25,165 nucleotides of DNA, from the NCBI GenBank assembly GCA_964613675.1, contig CAZTIH010000030.1:1-25165 (forward strand). Direction: 5' to 3'. The position numbers and the translations under genes were made by a program. The notes beneath the pieces were generated by a model. That model was not told where the DNA came from, searched no databases, and saw nothing but the letters and a program-made list of their open reading frames with translations. How positions within the stretch are numbered: position 1 is the first letter of the stretch; each line of letters starts with the position of its first letter. This DNA is from DAIUCA01 sp964613675 (lineage in GTDB: Bacteria; Pseudomonadota; Gammaproteobacteria; Competibacterales; Competibacteraceae). Of the stretch, positions 7,414 through 14,876 are shown in pieces.

Positions 7414-9066
7414 ATGGCTACCGAGCCGTCTGCTCCCCTCGATTTAATGAAAGAAATCGTGTCGCTCTGCAAGCAACGAGGGTTCATTTTTCAATCTAGC
7501 GAAATTTATGGCGGACTCAAAAGTGCCTATGACTACGGGCCATTAGGCGTCGAACTCAAGCGCAATGTCATGAGCGAATGGTGGCGGTGCATGGTGCATC
7601 AGCGCGAAGACGTGGTGGGATTGGACGCCTCCATCGTCATGCACCCCAAGGTTTGGGAAGCCTCTGGCCATCTCGCCGGTTTTTCCGATCCCCTCGTCGA
7701 TTGTCTCATCAGCAAAGAACGCTTTCGTGCAGACAAAGCCCCTCGTCCGAACATCGGCGACGAACTCCCTATCCAGTGCGTCGATAAAGAACAAGCTAAA
7801 ACCTATCAAGAACTCATTCAGAAGCGGTTTGGCATTGAATTGAAACGGGAGGGTAAAACGCTCTCTGGCCTCAAAGTCATCGACGCTCAAAATTTTGGGT
7901 TTTTCAAAGAAAACAACGAACTCCCCGAGAAAACCTTTGCGTTTCGCGGTTATGTGAGTCCGCTGATCGGTTGCCCTTTTTTGAGCGACGAACGGCAATT
8001 CAATCTGATGTTTCGGGCAAGTTTGGGCGCTGTCGATCCCCTCGACGAAATGGCTCAGGCCCTCGCCCACCAGCAGCTCGATGCCCACAGCATTCGCCGT
8101 ATCCTCGATGAAAAGATGAAGGCAAGCGCTGTCTATTTGCGTCCTGAAACGGCGCAAGCCATGTTTGTTCAGTTTCTGAATGTGCAGAAGTCCACGGGGG
8201 CTAAAATTCCCTTTGGAATCGCGCAGATGGGGAAGTCTTTCCGCAACGAAATTACCGTCGAGCACTTCATCTTTCGTTCCTGCGAGTTTGAGCAGATGGA
8301 GCTGGAATATTTTATTGAGCCAGGGACCCAATCGCAGTGGCTTGATTACTGGAAAAACGAACGACTGAACTGGTATCTGAAGTACGCCAATCACGCCGAA
8401 AACTTCCGACTCCGTCCCCACGAACCCGATGAATTGGCCCACTATTCCGATCAGTGTTACGACATTGAGTATCGCTATCCGTGGGGATGGGGGGAGTTGG
8501 AAGGCGTCGCGAGCCGCACCAATTACGATCTACGTCGTCATTCCGAATTCTCCGGCACCGCGCTCACCTATCTCGATCAAGAAAAAATCCACCCCGAAAC
8601 CGGCGAAAAAGGCTGGCGTTACACCCCCTATGTCATCGAACCCGCCGCCGGCGCCACTCGTGCCGTGTTGATGTTTCTCCTGGACGCCTTTGCCATCGAC
8701 TCTCCCCGCCCGGATGCGGAAGGCAATGTGAAAACCCGTCGTGTTCTGAAACTTCATCCGCGCCTCGCGCCCATCAAGGTGGCCGTTTTACCGTTGGTCA
8801 AAAAAGATGGGATGCCAGAATTAGCGCGCGAAGTGGTTCAACAATTTTTCCGAGCGGGCATCAACGCCAAGTACGACGAACAACACGCCATCGGCAAACG
8901 CTATGCCCGTCACGACGAGATCGGAACGCCCTACTGTCTCACCATTGATGGAGACTCCCTGAAAGACGGCAGAGTCACCATCCGCGACCGCGATACCACC
9001 GATCAGCAACGCATCAAAATTGAGGACGCATTAAAAGTGGTCGAGGCCCGTTTGCAGAACCATTGA
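7414..9066 (+). CDS. glyS: Glycine--tRNA ligase, single-chain homodimeric type
   Basis: The 550-residue product charges tRNA-Gly with glycine using ATP. It belongs to the single-chain (alpha-2) class II GlyRS found in archaea, eukaryotes and some bacteria, not the GlyQ/GlyS alpha-2-beta-2 enzyme. Seen in order: N-terminal GFIFQSSEIYGGLKSAYDYGPLG, motif 1 region LKRNVMSEWW, HPKVWEASGHLAGFSDPLVDC, then YLRPETAQAMFVQF, motif 2 IAQMGKSFRNEITVEHFIFR, the glycine-specific CEFEQMELEYF, WGWGELEGVASRTNYDL, motif 3 PAAGATRAVLMFLLDAF, and a C-terminal anticodon-binding domain (from about LAPIKVAVLPL). Length fits the bacterial form. The TTG-initiated extension from 7375 is rejected because GGAGAA sits well placed before ATG 7414. 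It follows the export operon by 26 bases and converges on the CDF gene with 17 bases between stops. Confidence 0.95.
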   Translation: MATEPSAPLDLMKEIVSLCKQRGFIFQSSEIYGGLKSAYDYGPLGVELKRNVMSEWWRCMVHQREDVVGLDASIVMHPKVWEASGHLAGFSDPLVDCLISKERFRADKAPRPNIGDELPIQCVDKEQAKTYQELIQKRFGIELKREGKTLSGLKVIDAQNFGFFKENNELPEKTFAFRGYVSPLIGCPFLSDERQFNLMFRASLGAVDPLDEMAQALAHQQLDAHSIRRILDEKMKASAVYLRPETAQAMFVQFLNVQKSTGAKIPFGIAQMGKSFRNEITVEHFIFRSCEFEQMELEYFIEPGTQSQWLDYWKNERLNWYLKYANHAENFRLRPHEPDELAHYSDQCYDIEYRYPWGWGELEGVASRTNYDLRRHSEFSGTALTYLDQEKIHPETGEKGWRYTPYVIEPAAGATRAVLMFLLDAFAIDSPRPDAEGNVKTRRVLKLHPRLAPIKVAVLPLVKKDGMPELAREVVQQFFRAGINAKYDEQHAIGKRYARHDEIGTPYCLTIDGDSLKDGRVTIRDRDTTDQQRIKIEDALKVVEARLQNH

Positions 9067-9083
9067 TAGATCTCTGATTTGAT

Positions 9084-10025
9084 TCAGAACGGGGGCGGGA
9101 GCGTTTGACGACACACCCCAAACGTCTCTCGCTCCTCATTGCCCATCGGTTCCAGATGAATATTGACATCGTACACATCGCTCATCTGCCCCCGAATGGC
9201 CTCCTCAACCCGTTCACAAATGGCGTGGCCTTCATTCACCGTCAATGCGCCGTCCACTTCTACATGTAAATCAATCGAGTACAGATTAGCGAGTTTTCGC
9301 AATCGCACATGATGGGGATTGATGGCCCCCTCTACCGTTTCCGCAGCACGAATAATCTGGCTATACAGCGTTACATCATCGTTGCCGTCCATCAGTTCAC
9401 TGCTCGAACTCAGATAAATCTCGACGGCATTCTTAATAATCCATCCCCCCAGCAACAGCGCGAAAATCCAGTCGATTAGCGGCGTTTGAAAGTATTGGGT
9501 GGACAGGATGCTCAACAGAACCCCCAACGATAAACCCACATCGCTCTGCATGTTGATGGCGTTCGCACGAAACATAGCACTGTTCTGACGCTTGCCAACC
9601 TGCCAGAAATACATCGCTAAACCCAGTTTGGCCACGAGAGAAATGCCCACAGCCCAAAATGCCAAAAATGACGGTAACTCGCCCATTTCATGGGTTAAAA
9701 TTCGCGAAAGGGTCTCAAAAATGATTTGGGCCCCCGCATAGAAAATGACAAAGGAAATCGTTTTGGTCGCGACCGCCTCCGCACGACCATAGCCAAAGGG
9801 ATAATGCGCATTGGGCGGACGTCCCATCACCCGTGTGGCCCACAACGCGATGAAAGAATTCACCGTGTCGGTAGCGGTATCTACGCCGTCCGCGACCACC
9901 GCCAAACTATTTGCCATCAGTCCCAACGCGATTTTGACTATCGCGAGGCAACCATTCGCAAAAATTCCCACTAAAGCCGCTGTTTTAAGCGCTGTTTGAC
10001 GGGAAAGATCGGGGAGGTCGGACAT
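9084..10025 (-). CDS. Cation diffusion facilitator family metal efflux transporter
   Basis: The 313-residue inner-membrane protein belongs to the CDF family, which exchanges divalent metal for protons. Six hydrophobic segments fill residues 12-215; a cytoplasmic C-terminal domain (about 220-300) includes the typical IDLHVEVDGALTVNEGH and VNIHLEP patterns. Family markers are SLAVVADGVDTATD in segment 2 and HYPFGYGRAEAVATK in the 2-3 loop. The segment 2 pair is Asp49/Asp53 (DxxxD, as in FieF/YiiP). In segment 5 the usual HxxxD is Asn158/Asp162 (INMQSD). The Asp/Asp/Asn/Asp site makes a simple Zn label unsafe; Fe, Mn, Co or Ni are possible. ATG 10025 is preceded by AGGTG at good spacing. It follows the DUF72 gene on the same strand by 60 bases and converges on glyS. 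Metal and regulation cannot be told from here. Confidence 0.9.
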   Translation of the reverse strand: MSDLPDLSRQTALKTAALVGIFANGCLAIVKIALGLMANSLAVVADGVDTATDTVNSFIALWATRVMGRPPNAHYPFGYGRAEAVATKTISFVIFYAGAQIIFETLSRILTHEMGELPSFLAFWAVGISLVAKLGLAMYFWQVGKRQNSAMFRANAINMQSDVGLSLGVLLSILSTQYFQTPLIDWIFALLLGGWIIKNAVEIYLSSSSELMDGNDDVTLYSQIIRAAETVEGAINPHHVRLRKLANLYSIDLHVEVDGALTVNEGHAICERVEEAIRGQMSDVYDVNIHLEPMGNEERETFGVCRQTLPPPF

Positions 10026-10085
10026 TACGAAGCACCTGTAAAGCGTTCAATGGTTTCAAAACTTTAGAAAGAGTTTAACGAAAAT

Positions 10086-10943
10086 CTAGGTCGTGTTCAG
10101 CGCGACATGACATTGATAACCCAATTCCGGGGCCTGTCGATTGTCGGGCGTGTGGACGAACAACAGCGGTGTACGGCCCTCCTCTCGCCATTGTCGCCAC
10201 TTGGCAATCCACGGCGTAAACCAAGGTCGATTGCGCGCTAAATCGGGGTGACCAATCCAACGAATCATGGGGGTCATCCCGGTAGCGAGGGCGTGAACTG
10301 GCAGGCGGGGCTTTTTTTTCTGCGCATTTTGCACGGCCAGTTGCCCCATGAGTGGATCCGTACCGGTCACGCTGAACAGCGGGCGACTGTCCAACATCAC
10401 CCGGTTCATGTGTCGCGCCATCAACCCGCCATTGAGCTGCCGTTCGGCCTCGCTTTTGTCGAAAAACTGCGGATGACGCACCTCGACATGCACCGTAAAC
10501 CCCGTAGGTAAGCTATCGAGAAACCGAAGTAATGTCGGCAAATCGTTCGGCCCCAGGAACGCCGGCAACTGCACCCATACCTGCAACCGTGCCTCTAACG
10601 GTGCGAGTCGCGTGAAAAATTCTTGCACCTGCAATTCCGTATGGCGTAACCGCTTCTGGTGGGTAATTTCTTGGGGCAATTTGCAACAAAACGCGAAGTT
10701 CATCGGGGTACTGTCCCGCCATTTCTCAACAGTGGCCGCTTTGGGTAACCCGTAAAAAGTCGTATTGCCCTCCACCGCATTAAACACCGCCGCGTAGTGA
10801 CGCAAAAAATCCGTCGGTTTGGCCTGGGCGGGATAGAGCGTGCCGCGCCAATCCGCGTTTTGCCACAACGGACATCCCAAACCATAGCCCGCCAGTTGCT
10901 GCCCCAAGGCGGCAAAATCGCAAGAGGGCACTGCTTCACTCAC
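10086..10943 (-). CDS. DUF72 (YecE-like) TIM-barrel family protein
   Basis: The 285-residue product matches the DUF72 family, small TIM-barrel-like proteins with no settled function. Seen are the family start GYGLGCPLWQNADWRGTLYP (about 19-38), FNAVEGNTTFYGLP with the conserved E-x-N-x-T-F-Y, FAFCCKLPQEITH, VQLPAFLGP, HVEVRHPQFF and a late FVHTPDN. The first residues (MSEAV) lie in a repeated DNA segment. The only sensible start is GTG 10943, with AGGG 8 bases upstream; no ATG is available before residue 80. This GTG overlaps the stop of a 16-codon mini-ORF (GTGA), so translation may be coupled to what lies upstream. On the minus strand it follows the penicillin-acylase gene after 92 bases. 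An A8 run near the codons for QKKKP (10312-10319) is a possible slippage site. Confidence 0.88.
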   Translation of the reverse strand: MSEAVPSCDFAALGQQLAGYGLGCPLWQNADWRGTLYPAQAKPTDFLRHYAAVFNAVEGNTTFYGLPKAATVEKWRDSTPMNFAFCCKLPQEITHQKRLRHTELQVQEFFTRLAPLEARLQVWVQLPAFLGPNDLPTLLRFLDSLPTGFTVHVEVRHPQFFDKSEAERQLNGGLMARHMNRVMLDSRPLFSVTGTDPLMGQLAVQNAQKKKPRLPVHALATGMTPMIRWIGHPDLARNRPWFTPWIAKWRQWREEGRTPLLFVHTPDNRQAPELGYQCHVALNTT

Positions 10944-10990
10944 GACATAAGCCCTATTTGTAAAGCGGCGTCTCCAACCGCCTCACTCAC
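10940..10990 (-). other. Mini-ORF B, 16 codons, overlapping the DUF72 start
   Basis: It starts at GTG 10990, preceded by AGGG with 8 bases spacing, and encodes MSEAVGDAALQIGLMS. It begins with the same five residues as DUF72 and ends like mini-ORF A. Its TGA overlaps the DUF72 GTG as GTGA. It could act as a coupling leader or be a neutral by-product of duplication. Confidence 0.35.
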
Positions 10991-11043
10991 GACATAAGCC
11001 CTATTTGTAAAGTGGTGTCTCTAACTGCAATAGCCTCACTCAC
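10987..11043 (-). other. Mini-ORF A, 18 codons, between acylase and DUF72
   Basis: It starts at GTG 11043 inside the acylase stop region (GTGAGTGA overlap of 8 bases) and encodes MSEAIAVRDTTLQIGLMS. Its TGA overlaps the GTG of mini-ORF B by four bases. It exists because of the tandem repeat. Whether it is translated is unknown; the upstream SD is weak (TTGGTG). Confidence 0.3.
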
Positions 11044-13147
11044 GGCGCAACACCAATTCGTAAAGCGGCGTCTCCAACCGCAATGGCAACGGTTCCCCTC
11101 GCACCCAATGGTCGTGACCCGCACGGTAAAATGGCGATAACGGATGTCCACTCTGGCCACCGGGCATGTGAAATAACCCCTCGTCTTCTCGTCCTGGCGC
11201 GACCACTAACCGTTGCGAAGCCCCTACATTCGGCGTTTGTACCCGCAACATAAACGCATCCCCGGGCAAGGGCGTTGTGGGAAGATCCGTCAACTGCCCC
11301 AACAACGGCACCACCCGACTCATGGGATGTCGCCAAGTCACGCGGTTGTAATCGCCCCACTGTTGAGTGAGTTGGTTGGATGCGTCCAAGGTTTTGCGGG
11401 CTGCGGTTTGCCGAAGTTCGTGCCACGGGGCGACGCCGCTTTCGGCAAAAATGCCCTCAGGTTGTTCGGTCACCAGCATCCAGACCGGGGAATCATAGCG
11501 ACGCAGATCAAACGGTGAAGCGGGGGGATCGGGCAGACGAGCCAGTAACGGCGTCAGTAAATCGACGATAATTTCGTGACGAAACCGTCGCATCAACCAA
11601 TAAGCTTTAGAATCCACCGCTGCGTCCCCCAACCAATCGGCAACGAGCTGATGGGCCCGAACTTTGAGGGGATGGGCAAAATTTTCATCTGCCAGCGTCG
11701 CGAGCCATAACCCCTGCCAGCGTCGCATAAACTGGCCTTCCTCATCGAGCTGTAACGCCCATAAATCGCGTTCCGTAAACTGCTCTGCCCCCAACAACGC
11801 CGCACGCAGTCGATGTCCCCGTGCGCCGATGTCGTAACCCGACTCCAACAAGTTGGGCCAGTGACGCTGATTGGCACTCCAGATGCGGTCAAGGGGCGGA
11901 TTGTCTAATTGGGGCGTGTTCTCGTTGACATGACGGCCAGCGAGGGTCCAACCGATGTGGCCCGCACGATCCACCACCACGAAATTTTGCACCGGAATCC
12001 CGCTACGATGCGCTACATCAAGAGCTTGCGTGACCGAAGTAGCGGTTTCGAGATCGACGAGACTTAGATTGATCGACGCCGCTTCACTCGCCAACCACAA
12101 CGGGGACGCCTCCTCCCGCCGATGGGTAGCGACATACGCATTGGTAAATCCCCACGCAATGTCGCCATTACTTCCGGCCACCAGCGCTGGCGTGCCCGGC
12201 AACGTGATCCCCACCAACCGTCGCCCTTCCCCATTCGTCCACTGCATTTCGGCCCGATACCACCAATTTGGTAACGTCATTCCCAAGTGCATGTCATTGG
12301 CCAAGATCCCCGCCCCGTGTTCAGTCAACGATCCCGCCACCGCCCACGCATTACTCCCCAACATCGGCTGCTCATCGTCGAGCGATACGGCAGGCGTTGT
12401 CATCAACTCGGCGTTGGGAGTAGGCAATGGCGTATGGGGCAACAAAGGGAGTGGACAAGGATCGTCGATGAGGGGGGCATCCCACATCGTGCAATCGGGA
12501 ATCAAAAACACCGTCCAGGCCGCGCCAAAATGTTCGAGTAGCTGATAATTGAGCTGTCCCCAACGATCTTCGGGCTGTTGGAGATCGAGAAACATGGCGT
12601 GAACCACCGACAGACTATCGACCGGTTCCCAAGGCGCGGGGGATTGCCACAGGAGAAAATATTCAAATGGTGGCAAAATTAGGCCGTTCACCCCCGCATT
12701 GACCCCCTCGGCGTAAGCAATTAACAAATTTTTTTCGACCGACGACAGGGCGTTATAAGCCGTTTCCGCAGCGGCTCGTAGCCCGAACGGTTGGGATCGT
12801 TCATCAAATGGCGTGGCCTGCGAACCGAATAACTCGGCTAACCGCCCCGCGCCTCGGCGTCGCAACAGATCCATTTGGAAAAATCGGTCTTGGGCGTGAA
12901 CAAACCCCAGGGCACGGGCCACATCGAGACGCTGTTCGCCCACCAACTGGACATTGCCCCAAGCATCTCGTCGAACGGTCACGGGGGCCGTCAAACCGGA
13001 TACGCCCCATTCTCCACTCAAACGCGGCAAACTACCCCGTAAGAGCAACCACACCCCTAACATGGCAACCCCAGCGACAATACACACGACGCCCCCTAAT
13101 ACCTTTACCCTTCTGCCCGGCTGACAACGCCATTTCACAGGAAACAC
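11036..13147 (-). CDS. Penicillin acylase family N-terminal-nucleophile amidase
   Basis: The 703-residue precursor belongs to the penicillin/acyl-homoserine-lactone acylase family (Ntn hydrolases, peptidase S45), which hydrolyse amide bonds of acylated substrates. Residues 16-36 form one hydrophobic segment after a basic N-terminus, so the protein is exported or membrane-anchored with its active part in the periplasm. The alpha region has VTVRRDAWGNVQL and ALGFVHAQDRFFQMDLLRRRGAGRLAELFG. The expected self-cleavage site precedes Ser265 in LGSNAWAV, which would become the beta-chain N-terminal nucleophile; LANDMHLGMTLPNWWY follows, as in the family. Substrate (beta-lactam side chain, AHL or other) is not predictable. 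The outer start is GTG 13147. GTG 13138 has better spacing to GAAGG and may be the real start. It lies back to back with the isomerase gene, only 7 bases apart, and its 3' end is part of a tandem repeat. Confidence 0.9.
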   Translation of the reverse strand: MFPVKWRCQPGRRVKVLGGVVCIVAGVAMLGVWLLLRGSLPRLSGEWGVSGLTAPVTVRRDAWGNVQLVGEQRLDVARALGFVHAQDRFFQMDLLRRRGAGRLAELFGSQATPFDERSQPFGLRAAAETAYNALSSVEKNLLIAYAEGVNAGVNGLILPPFEYFLLWQSPAPWEPVDSLSVVHAMFLDLQQPEDRWGQLNYQLLEHFGAAWTVFLIPDCTMWDAPLIDDPCPLPLLPHTPLPTPNAELMTTPAVSLDDEQPMLGSNAWAVAGSLTEHGAGILANDMHLGMTLPNWWYRAEMQWTNGEGRRLVGITLPGTPALVAGSNGDIAWGFTNAYVATHRREEASPLWLASEAASINLSLVDLETATSVTQALDVAHRSGIPVQNFVVVDRAGHIGWTLAGRHVNENTPQLDNPPLDRIWSANQRHWPNLLESGYDIGARGHRLRAALLGAEQFTERDLWALQLDEEGQFMRRWQGLWLATLADENFAHPLKVRAHQLVADWLGDAAVDSKAYWLMRRFRHEIIVDLLTPLLARLPDPPASPFDLRRYDSPVWMLVTEQPEGIFAESGVAPWHELRQTAARKTLDASNQLTQQWGDYNRVTWRHPMSRVVPLLGQLTDLPTTPLPGDAFMLRVQTPNVGASQRLVVAPGREDEGLFHMPGGQSGHPLSPFYRAGHDHWVRGEPLPLRLETPLYELVLRRE

Positions 13148-13154
13148 ACCTTCG

Positions 13155-13763
13155 ATGAGTCAAAACACAATTGAATACTATTTTACGCCGCGTTCGCCCT
13201 GGACTTACTTAGGCGAACCGACCCTTATGGCGTTACGCGAGCGATATGGCGTCGAAATTCAGATTTACCCTGTTGATATTAAACAACTTTTTCAAATTGG
13301 CGGTGCGGTGCCGTTATCCGAAAGACCTTTAGCTAAACAGCTTCATCGGGAAGTTGAACTCACGCGCTGGGGAAAAAGACGGCAATTGCCCATCCACATC
13401 CTGCCTCCTTCGGGCCAAACGGACGACACTTTGGCGTGTTTGTGGTTAACGGCGGCCCGTCAACAGCCCGGCGACGGATTAGCCTTTGCGCACGCCATTA
13501 GCCGCACCCATTGGACGACGACGGAGTCAATTAACGATCCTGAAGTCCTCAAGCGGTTGGCCCGAGAACAGGGTTACGACGGCGAGACGCTTTCACTAGT
13601 CGCCCAGAACAAACGAACCTGGTTGCAATTTCAGCAACACACCGACCGCGCTATTCAAAAACATCTCTTCGGGGTGCCTAGTTATGTGTTCAATGAAACG
13701 CTGTTTTGGGGACAAGATCGCCTCGATTTTTTAGAGATGGCGTTGCAAGACGGGCTTACTTAA
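13155..13763 (+). CDS. 2-hydroxychromene-2-carboxylate isomerase family protein (DsbA/kappa-GST fold)
   Basis: The 202-residue product has the thioredoxin-like DsbA/kappa-class GST fold. The N-terminal YYFTPRSPWTYLG carries the Ser-Pro (Ser14) that replaces the CxxC of DsbA and binds glutathione in the isomerase family. The C-terminal FGVPSYVFNETLFWGQDRLDFLE is the family signature. No signal peptide is present, so it should be cytoplasmic. Known members isomerise 2-hydroxychromene-2-carboxylate in naphthalene breakdown, but most genomic members have unknown substrates, and no aromatic degradation genes lie nearby, so a general glutathione-dependent role is the safer call. ATG 13155 is preceded by AGGAAA (about 13139-13144), which lies inside the 5' end of the divergent acylase gene. 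Confidence 0.85.
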   Translation: MSQNTIEYYFTPRSPWTYLGEPTLMALRERYGVEIQIYPVDIKQLFQIGGAVPLSERPLAKQLHREVELTRWGKRRQLPIHILPPSGQTDDTLACLWLTAARQQPGDGLAFAHAISRTHWTTTESINDPEVLKRLAREQGYDGETLSLVAQNKRTWLQFQQHTDRAIQKHLFGVPSYVFNETLFWGQDRLDFLEMALQDGLT

Positions 13764-13871
13764 AATCTTGCCGTTCGTGAAGCGAATTCTGGCGGGTTCG
13801 CGCCGCAAAATTGGAACTCATATGGCTTTTTCGTCTAATTCATCTTCAATCTCTCTACAGGTAACGCGACT

Positions 13872-14768
13872 ATGTCCGAGGCGGAACGCTCCCTAGCCGT
13901 GATGTTTGTCGATATTTGCGGCAGCACGCGACTGTTCAACGAGCAAGGCAATGAACGGGCGTTGGCGCTCACATCCGCCTGTATCCGTTTCCTCGAACGC
14001 TTTGTCCTTGAGCAGGGGGGAACCATGATTCAGAAGCAGGGAGACGGGTTTCTGTGTTCATTTGATGACCCGTTGGCGGCGTTCAAAGCGGCCTGTGACA
14101 TGCAGCGTAGTTGCCCTCAACGCGAACTCGAAATTCACAGCGGATTTCACTTTGGCCCCGTGATCGAGCGCGAAGACACGGTGTTTGGCGATACGGTCAA
14201 CACGGCAAAACGCCTATCGGATATGGCAAAAAATGAGGAAATTGTCGTTTCGGATGATGTGGCGCAGGTGCTTCCCCCCCATGAACGCAGTTATTTGCGG
14301 CCCATTGGGCGAATTCCCGTCCGCGGCAAAGATGAGCCGATGATGATGTATCGCTTGGTGCTGAGTGAGGAAGATGCGACTACGGCCCGTCAGGTCATCG
14401 TAAATACCGCGTTACCAACTGTGGACGAAGGCCGTCTCGAAGTGACTTACGGGAAACAGCTCATCGTGCTCAACCGCCATCGCAACGACCTCGTGATGGG
14501 ACGACAAACCGGATGCGATCTCACGGTAAATCACGGATTTGCGTCCCGTCGCCACGCCAGCATTGAAAACCGACGGGGGAAGTATTTTGTCGTCGATCAC
14601 AGTACCAATGGCACTTACGTCCTGACTCATGACCGCCAAGTCGTGTTCTTACGGCGCGATGAAATGCAAATTCACGGCAAAGGGGAAATTTCTCTAGGCT
14701 GCGAACCCGGTCAAAACGATGATCTCCTCATTTTTTATTGCGAAATCACCCCTGCTCCGAATCCTTAG
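13872..14768 (+). CDS. Class III adenylate/guanylate cyclase fused to an FHA domain
   Basis: The 298-residue protein joins a cyclase homology domain (about 6-165) to a forkhead-associated domain (about 185-290). In the cyclase domain, metal Asp14 (MFVDICGST) and Asp58 (KQGDGF) are present, as are the transition-state residues Asn110 and Arg114 (VNTAKR). The two substrate-choosing positions are unusual: Gln54 where adenylate cyclases have Lys, and Thr103 where many have Asp. The FHA domain shows MGRQTGCDLTV, SRRHASI and DHSTNGTYV, the phosphothreonine-binding pattern. No membrane span or sensor domain is seen, so it is probably a soluble signalling enzyme recruited to a phosphorylated partner. 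ATG 13872 follows CAGGTAA. It stands alone between short noncoding gaps of about 108 bases on each side. Which cyclic nucleotide it makes, if any, is open. Confidence 0.9.
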   Translation: MSEAERSLAVMFVDICGSTRLFNEQGNERALALTSACIRFLERFVLEQGGTMIQKQGDGFLCSFDDPLAAFKAACDMQRSCPQRELEIHSGFHFGPVIEREDTVFGDTVNTAKRLSDMAKNEEIVVSDDVAQVLPPHERSYLRPIGRIPVRGKDEPMMMYRLVLSEEDATTARQVIVNTALPTVDEGRLEVTYGKQLIVLNRHRNDLVMGRQTGCDLTVNHGFASRRHASIENRRGKYFVVDHSTNGTYVLTHDRQVVFLRRDEMQIHGKGEISLGCEPGQNDDLLIFYCEITPAPNP

Positions 14769-14794
14769 TGGAAAAACGCTTTTTAACCTCGCTT

Positions 14795-14829
14795 GCCACC
14801 CTCCCCGTAAATACGGTGTGATAGGTGGC
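14795..14829 (+). other. Imperfect nested hairpin upstream of gcvH
   Basis: GCCACC (14795-14800) can pair with GGTGGC (14824-14829), enclosing CCGT-AAAT-ACGG (14805-14816). It lies in the 108-base gap between the cyclase gene and gcvH. No T-run follows at once, so it is not a clear terminator. It could be a weak terminator or leader structure. Confidence 0.35.
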
Positions 14830-14876
14830 TTCAGTGTTTGATTTATTGCTCCCAAAATCCCCCTTAAGAGGCTGAT

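Larger units (their letters stand above)
10934..11086. repeat. Three tandem degenerate 47-53 bp repeats joining the acylase and DUF72 genes
   Basis: Copies at 10934-10980 (47 bp), 10981-11033 (53 bp) and 11034-11086 (53 bp). The third is the 3' end of the acylase gene, including its last codons and stop. Copies 1 and 2 share the block CACGACATAAGCCCTATTTG exactly. Copies 1 and 3 share GTAAAGCGGCGTCTCCAACC exactly while copy 2 differs there at four places, so copy 1 looks mosaic. Translated in the acylase frame, copy 2 still reads LQLETPLYK before a stop, compared with RLETPLYEL in the gene. Copy 1 runs into the first codons of DUF72. The pattern fits two rounds of tandem duplication of the acylase tail. 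Confidence 0.85.

Noticed and set aside
7543..8442. Long minus-strand open frame of about 299 codons opposite glyS
   Set aside because: It lies wholly antisense to a certain glyS gene, has no family motif, and reflects the base pattern of the coding strand.
9067..9083. Bidirectional terminator between glyS and the CDF gene
   Set aside because: The 17-base gap has no convincing stem or T-run.
10026..10085. Promoter for the CDF gene
   Set aside because: TTGAAA-like boxes occur by chance in this AT-rich gap, with no matching -10 at normal spacing.
11955..12545. Plus-strand open frame of about 196 codons opposite the acylase gene
   Set aside because: Antisense shadow of a well-supported gene with no recognisable domain or SD.
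13764..13871. Terminator between isomerase and cyclase genes
   Set aside because: The only stem (GGCG with CGCC near 13791-13804) is four pairs long and is not followed by a T-run.
14769..14876. Glycine riboswitch before gcvH
   Set aside because: The gap is short and lacks the conserved core and tandem layout; only a simple hairpin is visible.
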